Source of the DNA: Erodium maritimum
Taxonomy: Eukaryota > Streptophyta > Magnoliopsida > Geraniales > Geraniaceae
DNA length: 64,000 bases
Direction: 5' to 3'
NCBI GenBank assembly: GCA_963921825.1
Contig: OY997591.1
Location: forward strand, 46,831,825-46,895,824
Shown here: positions 36,595-48,103 of the stretch, one piece after another
How positions within the stretch are numbered: position 1 is the stretch's first letter
Layout: each line of letters begins with the position of its first letter
Translations under genes and position numbers: made by a program
The notes under the pieces: generated by a model
The model's database searches: none
The model's input: the letters and a program-made list of their open reading frames with translations, nothing else
Told to the model about the DNA's origin: nothing

Positions 36595-37165
36595 TAATTC
36601 TAGACTGATTATGTAGCCAATGACTCAAAACTTCAAGCACAATCTCAGTAGAGGATCATAAACTACTCAAGACAGTAACTTGAACTTAAGAACAACCAAA
36701 ACCCATTTGGATTATACTAAAAACTAGCTACATGGTTCACAAGTCAGTGTATGATATATAAAAAAATAGAAACATACCTGTGTTGTGGCTGAAATTCAGG
36801 TCGGTGCGAGAGGTCCGAAATAATAGAGTAACAATGGTTGCTTCTGCTGAAAGGGAGGTCCGGCGATGAAGGTCGGCGCGGGAGGTCCGGTGAATAAGGT
36901 GGGCGGCGACGCGGGAGGTCCGGCGCGGCGAGGAAGGTCCGAAGGTGGGTGCGTCCGTGCGTGCGTGACTGCGTCTGCGTGAGTGTGTTTCTGATCGTGT
37001 GATTCGAATGGGAATGGGAAGAGGAAGGGGCGCTGCTGTATTTGGGTTTTTTTATTTGGGCTTTTTTATTATACATATAAAATTACATATAAACCCATTT
37101 TTTTTTTCTTGAGCCCCAAGCCATGGCTTGGGCTGCTTGGCCTCAAGGCCGACTCTGGTTACCAG

Positions 37166-37355
37166 GAACGTTGTATCAGTGTCACGAACAGAATATATAC
37201 TCACCACACGAGAACACCCCGTCACTATAAACTTCGGTCACGTAATCTTGGTTACGGGAAAAAAGTCTAGTTTGTATAGTCCACGATACGGGGCAATGCT
37301 AACATACCAACAACTGAAATAGAAAACATAATAATACATCAAACAAAAAATAGTT
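37166..37355. other. Short unassigned stretch between hAT and LINE
   Basis: Non-repetitive in this window; no gene was recognised. Confidence 0.4.
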
Positions 37356-40300
37356 TTAGGATCGAAGTTGTCCACTTCTATTCTATGGTTGATGAGTTAG
37401 ATTTGGTGGATGTTCCAATAATCGGCCACCAGTACAATTGGTTTAGGAGTCGGAATCACGATCGAAGGGTCCAATCTTGCCTGGACAGAGCTTTAATCTC
37501 TAGCCAATTTTACTACTCTCTCCCTTATCGAGACTTCTGTAACGTTGGTATAACCACTTCGGATCACTGCCATGCTCTCATATCCCTAGCTCGCAAGACG
37601 CTTCACCGGGGACCTCTGAAGTTCATATTTCAGTCGCAATGGATACATGATCTAGACTGTGGACGAATGATTCAGGAGCACTGGGGTAAACGTCCGTCGA
37701 AACCTATCGTAGAGGTGATCCGTAAGGTAGGGACCACTCTCAATGATTGGGTCCGTCACCATTTCAAGAAGAACGCCAACCACATTAAGTGGTGTCAACG
37801 TCGTATTACGGAGTTAAATGGACGAACGGATATGGATGAGGTACACAGGCGGGAAGCTATACAAATTCAGTATGAACGGGCTCTTGGGGAGGAAGAGGCG
37901 TTTTAGAGACAACGGGTGAAGCAACATTGGTTGATTGAGGGGGATCGGAATACGAAGTTTTTTCAGGTTGCTTGCTCTTATCGCCGACGGATTAATATTG
38001 TAATGGCTTTAAATAATGCTACTGGTGACCTAGTTACATGAGATACAGGAATGAGGGAGCTGATTATGGACTATTTCGGTCATCTCTTCATGAGTAGTCA
38101 GCTGGACCTTAGAGACTTCCCTATTTACTTACCTCGGCGTCTTACGGTAGATAATTATGTAGCTCTCTTGTCTCTAGGATTAGCCTCAAAAGTGAAAACA
38201 ATGGTGCTCTATATGGGTCCTGATAAATCCCCAGGGCCAGATAGCATGAACCCAAGATTTTATCAGCATTATTGGCCGATAGTCTCGGCTGAGGTGATCC
38301 ATTTTATTTAGGAGGTATTGAAAACAATGGGTTTCGACCATGCTTTGAACGACACCTCCATTGTTCTAATGCCCAAGAAGCCGAACCTAGATGTGGTCAC
38401 GGACCTGCATCCGATTGCACTCTGTAATGCGATCTTCCGTATTCTTTCTAAGGTCATGGCTAATTGGCTACTCCCGCTCCTTCAGAATGTCATTTCTGAT
38501 ACCCAATGGGCTTTTATACCAGGTCGATGTATTCAGGATAATGTGTTGGTCGCCTTTGAAGTCATACACTTTCTTTGTAGGAAGCGCTAGGGTAATCTGG
38601 GATTTATGGCATGGAAACTAGACATGAGTACAACTTATGATAGAGTGGAATGGGATTATCTGCTTAATGTCATGACCCGACTAGGATTTTCCCCGGAATG
38701 GATTGAACCAGTCTCTTGCTTCATGAAATTGGTTAACTATACAGTTTCATCTGGGGGACGAGAAACTCCAACATTTACCCCCTCTCGTGGTCTCCGTCAG
38801 GGGGATCCTCTGTCCCCGTACCTTTTACTCCTTTGTATGGAAGACCTGTCTTTCTTACTACAACAAGCTCAAGACGCAGGCCACATTAGAGGCGTTCGGG
38901 TTGCAAGAGGAGCCCCATAAATTTCTCATATGTTCTTCGCTGATGATTGCTATATATTTTGTAGAGCTACCTTTGAGGAGGTCGGTCGTGTTAGGGATAT
39001 TCTATGTTTGTTTGGCCAGCTCTCCGACCAGGTTTTTAATCTCCAAAAATCTTCAGTCCTCTTCAGTAAGAACACGACCGCGAATGTTAGGCAGGCCTGC
39101 TGCTAGATCCTAGCTATTTCAGAGACGTCAATCACATCTATGTATCTTGAGGGTCCCAAATATGATATGGAGGAATCGAAATGCAGTGATGGCGTACTTG
39201 GGGGACCATGTGACCAAGCGTATTCTCTTCTGGGATGGGAAGCTGATATCCTCTACAGGTAGAGAGATTATGATCCGTTTAGTTCTTACATCCCCCTGGT
39301 CTATGTCATGTTAGTCTTTCGTGTACCTCACAAGATAGTCGCTCGAATTAACATTGCTCTATCCCGGTTCTGATGTTAGGCATTAGACATATGTTAATAC
39401 AGCTCTGCTGGGGAAGCATGCTTGGAGCTTAATTCATAGGCCACATTCTCTTATGGCCAGGGTGTTGAAGGCCCGTTATTTCCCAACTACAGGCTTTCCC
39501 GAGGCTACCATAGGCGTCAATTCTAGTTTCGAATATGCCAATATCCTTTCCCCACAAAGTCTGATACAGCAGGGACTTCGTATTGCCATAGGGGATGGCC
39601 GGGATACACTGATAAGAGGGACTCCATGGCCAATAGGACCCAATCTTGAGATAACCTCCTCTTACCTTCCTTGGAAGAGGCCACGGTGACGGGATTAATG
39701 GTTCTAGGATCTAGGTGCTGGGACGAAGCTTTAATATCCCGACTATTTGACTCCGAGAAGAGGGATCAGATCCTTCAGGTCCCCCTGTCTACCTTACGGC
39801 CCACAGACACCTACAACTAGGCTTCTGATCGACATGGATTGTACACCAAGAAGGCCGGATATACTATATTGGGTGAAGAGCGACATATGACACATCAAAA
39901 TATAGGTATGGTGGATTAGACATCACTGTGGAATATCCTTGTGCCACCCCGCCTTCGGATCTTTTTGTGGAGATTCCTTACAGATACGTTGCAAGTATCC
40001 ACAAATCTTAATAGGTGGTATGTTCATGTTCTACCTACTTGTGAGATCTGTGGGAGGGCTCCCGAATCTGTTGATCATCTCTTCTTGGAGCGTGGTTTTG
40101 CGGGGACGTGCTGGGACCAACTTGGAGGTCTACCCCTTATAATCCTAATATGTGGTATGAGCAATGGTGGGAGGACGTTGCCACTACAGGGCCGAGAGAC
40201 AAGGTGGCCGGTGTTCTATCCATCCTTTGGAAAATATGGAAGGCTCGTAATGAGTTGAAATGAGGGCAACAACGCCGGTTGTACTTAGGGTACTATCTAT

Positions 40301-40877
40301 TGCTAAGGCACATCTCACGAGATGGCGGGACGCGAATGCTATTAGTATACAGACTCGACCATATCCCCCGGTATGGCCTGCTTAGTGGACTCGACCACCA
40401 CAAGGAACCACGATTATCAATGTCGATGGTGCGATCTTCCAAGAGACTAACCAATCAGCTTGGGGCCTGATAGCCCGAGATGTAGATGGGATGGTTCGTT
40501 TGGTAGAAAATGGTCTCCTCCCAGGTTGCTGGTCCCCGATCATGGTCGAGGCGTGCGCTTCAAAATACTGCTAGTCTGGGGGCGGGTCCTTTCATCATTC
40601 ACTCTGATGCTCAGGTCCTCCTGAATATGGTCCTGCATGGGGAACCCCCCGCCTTTCCGGTAGGTACCATCATTCAAGATATTCGTCCTACGATTTCTCA
40701 CAATAAGGGGATTTCCCTTCAATTTGTAAAAAGAATCACAAAAAGAGTTTCTCATTAGTTAACACGGGAAGCTCGTTCAATGGATGTTCTTCAGTGGTTA
40801 GGGGCCCTTCCTGATGCACTACAATGTATCGTTATTTATGAGATCTAATAAAATATTGCAACTTTTAGTCAAAAAGT
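37356..40877 (+). mobile_element. L1-type LINE: endonuclease end, RT, zf-RVT, RNase H
   Basis: The domain order on the plus strand is as follows. The C-terminal part of the endonuclease is at 37385-37906 (GHQYNWFRS, then DRALISSQFYYSLPYRD and TSDHCHAL). Reverse transcriptase is at 38051-39120, with PDKSPGPDSMNP, AFIPGRCIQDN, motif A DMSTTYDRVEW, motif B GLRQGDPLSPYL and motif C FFADDCYIF near 38936. The zf-RVT region is at 39941-40150 (CEICGRAPESVDHLF). RNase H is at about 40415-40760 (NVDGAIF, then HSDAQVLLNMV). Stops and frame changes interrupt it many times (for example 37903, 38309, 38588 and between motifs B and C), so it is dead. The 3' end is TCTAATAAAATATTGC, then AGTCAAAAAG. The 5' end is truncated inside the endonuclease. 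Duplications at the ends are unclear (AAGTTGTCCAC / AAGTTCGACCCAC at best). Confidence 0.88.
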
Positions 40878-41287
40878 TCGACCCACTCCGAATAGATCTT
40901 GTTTTCCAAAACACATTAGCTAGTCCCGCTCGAAGGGCACCGATCAGTACGTCTTCTTTATTCATCGGGATAACCCGACTTAAGGTGTCGTGGATCGATA
41001 TACCATCTTATCATCCCACCTCTGAATCTCGAAACCAGACATTCTAATAGATTAGTTTCTATAATTTGCTATAACACTTAGTTAAATTCAACTAATTAAG
41101 AATCCCGGGTTAGAGCCCTAGCAATGGTATTACCTTTTCCTAAAATGTTCAATTGTCATCCCCACCCCGGTGGACTAGTTTCTGGGCTCAATGAGGTAAA
41201 GTTGTATCAAACTCGGCCTACCCAACAACACGTGTCTGCCAGTTTTTTCTTTCCCGGTTGGATGTTAGTGATGAATATTGATCTTAG
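40878..41287. other. Unassigned stretch, compact and gene-like in composition
   Basis: The sequence around 40885-41040 is balanced in base composition and unlike the AT-rich surroundings. I considered organelle-derived DNA but cannot support it. No protein family was recognised in any frame. Confidence 0.3.
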
Positions 41288-42805
41288 GGAAAATTTCACT
41301 TTAATACCCTGCCAAACATTTAATTTCAGTTTGATACCCTGACATAATTTTTTTGCACTTTCATACCTAAACCAAACATTTAATTTCACTTTAGTATCCA
41401 ACTGTTTACTTTCTGTTAGTTTGGATGGAAAAAAAGTAAAAAGACCATAATACCCCTAACTATTGCTCGAATTTTCAAACGCATGCCACGAACTTAAAAA
41501 TAAGTGAAATGACAATTTTACCCTCCAATGTTAGGGTGTTAAAATGAATTTTTCATTTTTTAAATTCTATTTTTATTTTTATAAATTCAGATTTTAATTT
41601 AAAAATACATAAAAACCAGATTTTATTTTTAAAAATACAAAAAAAATCAGCTTTTTTAAATTTAATTATTATATATATATATTTCAATTTTATACCTAAA
41701 TTTACTCTCTCTCTCTTTCCTCTCACCTTCGTCTCTCTCTCCTCAATTTCTGATTCAATCTCACTGGTTTTTTCATACTTCATTCTTAAGCTTTTGGATA
41801 AACTAGATCTGGACCTAGGAAGTTATGAACATGGTGGGTCCTCTGGACGATGAGGCCGAGCCTCTCTTCTCCTCAGGCGAGGCCTCCAAATCGAGGTGAA
41901 CCGCGTACTGGTTCCGCGGATGGCTCGGGAGGCGGCAAGGGGAGGTGGGTGAGTGGTAGAAGAGGACGAAAATTTCGGCTTGGAAGAGGGCTTCGACGAC
42001 GGTGATCCTGCTTGACGAACTGGCTCTGAGGACACGAGGACACGATCCATGAATATATATATATATATATATAATAAATTATTCATTAAATTAAAAAAAA
42101 AAACTGATTTTTTTTATATTTTTAAAAATAAAATCCGGTTTTTATGTATTTTTTAAATAAAAATTAATTTAATAAAGATATGAATAAAAAATGTAAATAA
42201 AAATTAATTTAATAAAGATATGAATTAAAAATAAAAAATGAATTTTAAAGAAATGAAAGAATAAAAAAACAAAAAAAACTGATACTTTAAATAAAATATG
42301 ATTTTTATTTAATTAAAAATACTGTTTTTTAAATTAAATTAATTTTGCATAAAAATGTTTTTTTAAATAAACTGAATTTTATAAAATAATAATTAAATTA
42401 AAAAAACTGATTTTTTTTGTATTTTTGAAAATAAAATCTGGTTTTTATGTATTTTTTAAATTAAAATCTGAATTTTTGAAAATAATAATTGAATTTATAA
42501 AAAAATAGAATTTAGAAAGAAAAAAACTGATTTTATTTATAAAAAAATGAAAATTTCATTTTAACACCCTAACATTGGAGGGTAATATTGTCATTTCACT
42601 TATTTTTAAGTTCGTGGCATGCGTTTGAAAATTCGAGTAATAGTTAGGGGTATTATGGTCTTTTTACCTTTTTGCATCCAAACTAACAGAAAGTAAACGG
42701 TTGGATACTAAAATGAAATTAAATGTTTGGTTTAGGTATGAAAATGCAAAAAAATTATGTCAGGGTATCAAAGTGAAATAAAATGTTTAAAATGAAAATT
42801 TCTCT
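41288..42805. mobile_element. Long inverted-repeat DNA element with small GC-rich core
   Basis: Inverted arms of about 280 bp (left from about 41288, right to about 42805) share CTAAACCAAACATTTAATTT, CATAATACCCCTAACTATT and CCTCCAATGTTAGGGTGTTA. Weaker AT-rich complementarity continues inward to about 41700 and from 42390. The core at 41820-42050 is GC-rich and holds a minus-strand frame (MDRVLVSSEPVRQ, a P/S-rich stretch, RRREARPHRP) of unknown family. No target duplication was found. The layout resembles the elements at 16110-17686 and 27366-30843. Confidence 0.72.
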
Positions 42806-42933
42806 TTAATCAGTCATGTAATAACAAATAAATATATACATTTCCTCCAATTAACTCAAAGCTCTGCTGTAGCACATGGTTAAACTCTTATGAATAAGTT
42901 CCGGGTTCGAATCTCGGCAGCGGAATTGTTTTT

Positions 42934-43531
42934 TCATAAAACTCAGTTTCAGGCCCAAACCAGGTGGACTTTACTAATTGATCCATAAAATCCAATTTGT
43001 ATGAAATAGTTTTCTCAGTATGAAACTACTACTTATTCGTGGGGTGATATATGACTAATTAAGGATGATTTAATATGTGGTATGAACAGTCTCTTTTTAA
43101 TATATTACTTAATTAATTCATCATACTACCATAAGTCTTTCCTATGAGCAAGGTTCTAAATCTCGGTCGCGGTAAAATATCGGTGAGGTCACCGGTAAAG
43201 ATATTTCAATATATCGGGGAGATCTCGGCAAATCATAAAACTCAGTTTCAGGCCCAAACCAGGTGGACTTTACTAATCGATCCATAAAATCCAATTTGTA
43301 TGAAATAGTTTTCTCAGTATGAAACTACTGCTTATTCGTGGGGTGATATATGAATAATTAAGGATGATTTAATATGTGGTATGAACAGTCTCTTTTTAAT
43401 ATATTACTTAATTAATTCATCATACTACCATAAGTCTTTCATATGAGCAAGGTTCTAAATCTCGGTCGCGGTAAAATATCGGTGAGGTCACCGGTAAAGA
43501 TATTTCAATATATCGGGGAGATCTCGGAGAG
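42934..43531 (+). repeat. Tandem duplication, 299-bp unit, spanning a hAT end
   Basis: Copies at 42934-43232 and 43233-43531 are almost identical. The unit contains flanking DNA, the 8-bp target site and the first ~85 bp of the hAT element. The duplication therefore happened after the hAT inserted. Confidence 0.9.
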
Positions 43532-44643
43532 ATCTCGGCAAATCGCGTTTAGTATTATATATATATATATATCTTATTCTTTTTTTGAAACTATATATCT
43601 TATTCTTATAGTATATAAAAATACATTTTATAAATATAATACTTAATAAAATCTCAACTTTCAGTTCATATGCAGGGCTACTTATCTAGTCCAAATCCAA
43701 CTAAAGTGTTAACTCCTAACTTTACAATGTTAAATGAATAATATTGACTTAATGCAAACCTAAATATTTGTGTTGGAGCCCAACAGTTGGGCAGATTTAT
43801 GTGGCCTGTGTGGTACTTATCATTTTCAAATATAAAGTTATTTTAAAATATAGATTTGTTATGAATATTTGATTGGATGACTACATGGAATATTTTAGAT
43901 AGGAGTCACAAGACTTTTGTATTTTGGATTCTATCATTTATGTAGTTTATTAAGGTTATGACTCTATGATTATGAGCCTATAAATAGAGGTCATTGTAAA
44001 GGATGAAATCATCAATAATATTCGATTCTCTACTCTCTCCATATTCTCTCTAGTTTTTGTTCTTCCATTCACAAGTATCGTTCTTCTATTCACAAGTATC
44101 GTTCTTATTTTCATAACAAGATTAAATTAATTTTAAAATAATTGTATATTTGATTTACTCTCTTACCCACGTGGGTGTTGTACTCTTCTCACTTCTCAAT
44201 GCCTTTTTCCATTTCCCAAAGCTTGTCATCTGATTTTCTTTTCTTATTCTCTCCCCACATCATTTAATCTTATTTTCAATCTTCATCTCTTCTTCTTGGC
44301 TAAGCTCCTGAACCCCGTTACAATTTCTCGCCGGTCGCCGGCTGAAGACGCACGCTGGACTGCTCACAGCCGCCACATGCAACCACGTCCGAGCTCCCGT
44401 TGGTCCAGCCACGCCGGAAAGCTCGTCGAACATGGATCCGTCGCGCCCATAGAGTAAAGCTGCAAAACCTTGTGCTGCTCGGCGTGAAGGACGCCACCGC
44501 GAGTTGGCCCTTTTTCGACGAGTTGACCGAGTCAACTCGGGTTGACTGAGTTGACCGATTTATTCAGCCGATACACCTTCTCGATCTCGCCAACCCATTT
44601 TCTACCGTGATCTCGCCGAGATCTCGCGATATTTAGAACCTTG
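43149..44643. mobile_element. Second hAT-type element
   Basis: The ends CAAGGTTCTAAAT (43149) and ATTTAGAACCTTG (to 44643) are flanked by a perfect 8-bp duplication CCTATGAG (43141-43148 and 44644-44651). A second copy of the left end at about 43448 comes from the 299-bp duplication and is preceded by CATATGAG. There is no transposase. A GC-rich patch (44290-44540) carries frames of unknown origin, including a minus-strand frame starting MTRSTRRKRANSR. A probable LTR lies at 43769-44118. Confidence 0.85.
43769..44118 (+). mobile_element. Probable small solo LTR
   Basis: It starts TGTGTTGGAGCCCAACA and ends TTTTCATAACA, about 350 bp. It has a TATA box (CCTATAAATAGAGG near 43978) and a pyrimidine-rich downstream part as in Ty1/copia LTRs. 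The flanks ATATT and AGATT differ at one position, so the boundaries are tentative. Confidence 0.5.
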
Positions 44644-44689
44644 CCTATGAGTTTTGTTAGGGTTTCACCCATAAGTTATATTAGGATTT

Positions 44690-45356
44690 TTTTTGTTAGG
44701 GTTCTCTTCAAATCGTCTCTAATTATCGTGATGTTGGCCCCTTCCGCTATCAACGGCGTGTCTTTCGTTCTTGTTGGATCCCCCATCTGCAATTCTGGTG
44801 GTTGCCGTTTGGCTCACCTCGACATCAATCGATCTCGCCACCTCGGAGCCCCTCGACCTCCCGGTATCGGATCATCTTTCCTGAGCAACCCATGCTGTCT
44901 CTGAAGCCGCCACAGGCGCGTCTTTCCCCTAGCCTCCACCGTGGCGCCCTCCTCGACTCCTGTCTCAATTTTCGATCAGGCTAATCGATTGGGTCTTTTT
45001 TATTTTATCTAATTTCTTCTTTGCATGGTCAATGACTAGTGAGCAGAGTTTCATGGACTTTCCCTAAAAGGGAACCTTGATTCACGTATATCTTCCCAAT
45101 ACAACTATCGAGTTAAGGTTCGGTCATTTCGCATAGATTCAGATACACCGTTTAGGCAACACCTTGAGCAGTACTCCCAGTTCCGTTTTCCAACCCCACC
45201 CCTCTTCCCGCCTGCTTATGTGGTGATCTCAATACCGTCTACGACGGTTGTATTGTGTTATAGTTATGTATTCTAAGCTCTTCGGGGACTCTTGACCTGT
45301 ACTGACTCTCGTTCGTCTATTATTAATAAAATCTGCACCTTTTCAGTCAAAAAAAA
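44690..45356 (+). mobile_element. LINE-related retroposon, same family as positions 1-390
   Basis: It ends with TATTAATAAAATCTGC, TTTTCAGTC and an A-run at 45349-45356. The stretch 45030-45120 corresponds to the window's first 120 bases in both DNA and peptide (SEQ, GTLIHV, TTIE). Upstream, 44750-44980 is C-rich. The frame is broken by stops. The 5' limit is uncertain. Confidence 0.55.
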
Positions 45357-45524
45357 TTGTTTGTTGTGCCCATAGTAGAAGTGTGGAATGTAACCTTAAA
45401 AAGATATAATATTTTCACTATAGAAATTTCACTTACTTCGCTGTTTACGTGAAAGTATTTCGTAATTTTTTTAATCAAATATGATATTTTTAAACCTGGT
45501 GCATGTATAATTAAATTTTAATGA

Positions 45525-48087
45525 GAATAAATTCAAAAATATTGTCCTCTAGGGTTTACTTTGCTTTCCACCTGGCGTCGTCTGCTTCTCGCAACGTCTC
45601 CACCTCTTTTACCACCATCGACCTCGCTACTATCACTTCTACCTCATGGAGTCCATACTAGCACAACCACTTGCTACCCCGGTGATGAACATCGACCATG
45701 TATGTCTTCTTAAGTTCAACTGTCCTGCTCTCCAAGTAGCGATTGTGATCGACGAAGCTGATTACATGCCATTGGTACCAAGCCTAGAGCATATCAAACC
45801 CCTCTAGTACCAAAAGAAAGCCAAATGACTGGTCTTAATACCCTTCCAAACTTTTCCCCTCTTAATTTCGAGCCCATCACCCCTCTCGGTATTGATCTCA
45901 TCGGGTGATCATCGATCAAAGACGACCCCAATTTCTATACTGACGATGATCGCTGCCCGAGAACCACAACCATTGTCCATGACCTCTTCGTTCTCTATGT
46001 ATACTACCTGAATGGGACCTATGACGCAAGCGCTACTCCCCTAGACCCCCTCTCAACCACAAGGCGTGATGTTATCCTCAGAAGCATCCATGCTCCCGGC
46101 CCTGACGGACCTCTTATAAGGGGTACCTTCGGACCCAACCAGGTTCAGTCCTCGACTACACCCGAGTATGGTATGGCCCCGAGATGAGGAAAGTCCCCTG
46201 GTTGCTTTGCTTAATAATGCAGGTTCACCTGAAATGCACACACCAGGAACCATACTGAATCATCATGATCTAGGTCGGTCCCTTATGGGGACAAATATGG
46301 CACTCCAAGACAGCTTTGACAGCCTCCAAATAGAGGAGGAGGAGGATGCGAGTATCATCAGCCCAGAGAATCTTGAGACTGCTTGTATTCGAGAGCAAAC
46401 AAAGATTTGGATGTCCAGACGACTTTTTACCACACAGAACTATGATCAAAAGATCGTAGAAAGGGGTAATGAATATAGCTTGGAACCACGCTATCTTGGT
46501 TAACAAAGATTTAGATGGGGAATCTCAAGATTCTACTTCACATCCCAAGTAGAGAAGGATCGTCGAACATAATCCTAGTGCTTCAAGAATATAGCAATCA
46601 TCCTTGAGGACCTTGTGCCAGGAGTAAACCTGGTAACCCTCCCGTTCTCCAAGATTCGGCTATGGGCTGTGATTTCAGACCTCCCATGGGATTTCTGAAC
46701 GAGGGAAATAATATGGAGGATTGGAGACTCGTTGGGGGGTGTTTGATGTCCGTACATACACATCAGGAATGAGAAGTGGAGGCGTTCTCCGGGTTCGCTT
46801 CTAAAGGACCTAGCAACACCTCTTAAGCAAAGGACTAGAGTCAACATATAGGATCATGAGACGTCAATCCTGGCCCAAATCCAATACGTTCGTCTTTTAT
46901 TCTTTTGTTTCCACTATGGGTGAATCGGGAAACAGGAAATCAAATGTAGAAGGAGGAATCCACTTCAACCGGTAGGTCCACCTAAGTATGATCTTTCTCT
47001 TGTGGCCCCAAAAGTCCTTCACATTAAGGCAAGTATTCGAATAAATTGGTCGGACCCCACCCTGACAAGATATAAACCCCTAAAGGGTTGGGGCATGCAG
47101 ACTATCTACATCCTGAAGACCCTCATTGCACCACGACCCACTATACCTCCGGGCTTCGCCCCTAGCTCTACCGGCCCCGGGACTGATGCTAGAACTCTCG
47201 TCTAAACCACTGGCGCGCACATGGAATAGAATGATCGAACCATGCTCCCCTGACCCATCCTTGGCAACCCCTTTGGTTATGGAACAATCTATGGTGGGAA
47301 TAGTAACTCACTCGTCTCAAAGAAGGAAAAGACCCAAATGGACAAGGGCGGTCAACCCTATCATCCCATACAAGGCCTCGTTTACCCGTCAAACACGGAA
47401 ATGGACCCCAAAGTTTAGCCTCAAGGATGAAAGGATGTTAGATGTCGTGTAGGCCCCAAAAAAGAGAAACATGGATGACCCCATACCAACCAAGATGCAC
47501 TCTACTCTAGAACAGGACGAGGCGAGGTCTGCGAAATAGCCTCGCTAAGGTTAATGAACGACTCCAACTACATCAAGTGTGCATGGGGATGCATACTTCG
47601 TCTTGATCTGGTCGATGCAATCCCGAAGCCATAATCCCCCTATTTCCTAGTGTTCTCCCTGACATCCTGGGCAATTTACAGCTTCTCCTAATCCAAACCC
47701 ACGGATGTCAGGTCGAGTCAGAAAGGATATCAACTTCCATCATATCATCCCTTCTCTAAGAGGATACCCCGTTTTTTATTCCTTGGTATAACCGGGGCTG
47801 ATGTTATAGGCTTGAGTGTTCCATGCCTATGAGGTAGAACACATTCTCTCCTTTCTCCTTCTCCTTCTTCTTCTTCTTCTTCTTCTTCTTCTTCTTCTTC
47901 TTCTTCTTCTTCTTCTTCTTCTTCTTCTTCTTCTTCTTCTTCTTCTTCTTCTTCTTCTTCTTCTTCTTCTTCTTCTTCTTCTTCTTCTTCTTCTTCTTTA
48001 CATCATTATTTTCATGTTCCCTATGTACTACTCTACTTCTAATTTGGATTACTCGTATCAATAAAAGTTTTCTCAATACTCTCAAAA
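45525..48087 (+). mobile_element. ORF1-only LINE derivative, copy 1
   Basis: It is bounded by AATTAAATTTTAATGA (45509-45524) and AATTAGTTTTAATGA (48088-48102), a plausible 15-16 bp duplication with minor changes. An ORF1-like region spans 46168-47450 over several frames: MSRRLFTTQNYDQKIVERG, KDRRT, LWAVISDLPWDF, then a cysteine/histidine patch (FFCFHYG, IGKQEIKC) and a basic tail. This order fits the DUF4283 plus zinc-knuckle ORF1 of plant LINEs. The 3' end is TATCAATAAAAGTTTTCTC, then CTCAAAAAA. No endonuclease or reverse transcriptase sequence is present between the ends. A 45-copy CTT repeat lies near the 3' end. Frames are broken by stops. Confidence 0.65.
47864..47998 (+). repeat. Perfect (CTT)45 microsatellite
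   Basis: 135 bp of uninterrupted CTT. On the minus strand it reads AAG and produces an artefactual poly-lysine frame; on the plus strand, poly-leucine. It is a purine-pyrimidine mirror tract of the kind that can form triplex DNA. Confidence 0.98.
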
Positions 48088-48103
48088 AATTAGTTTTAAT
48101 GAC

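Larger units (their letters stand above)
33255..37157. mobile_element. hAT-type DNA transposon split by a solo LTR
   Basis: Inverted ends CGGGGTCGGCCCTGAG (33255-33270) and its partner CTCAAGGCCGACTCTG (37142-37157) match at 13 of 16 positions. The flanks are GTTACTAG (33247-33254) and GTTACCAG (37158-37165), an 8-bp duplication with one change, as hAT elements make. Without the LTR the element is about 0.9 kb. No transposase is visible. The left part holds a short open frame (VIDIHVAIRIGQQLYGPES, minus strand) of unknown origin. The right part (36780-37050) is GC-rich and leader-like on the minus strand. Confidence 0.8.

Noticed and set aside
40885-41040. Possible organelle-derived insertion
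   Set aside because: The composition suggests it, but I could not match it to a specific plastid or mitochondrial gene.
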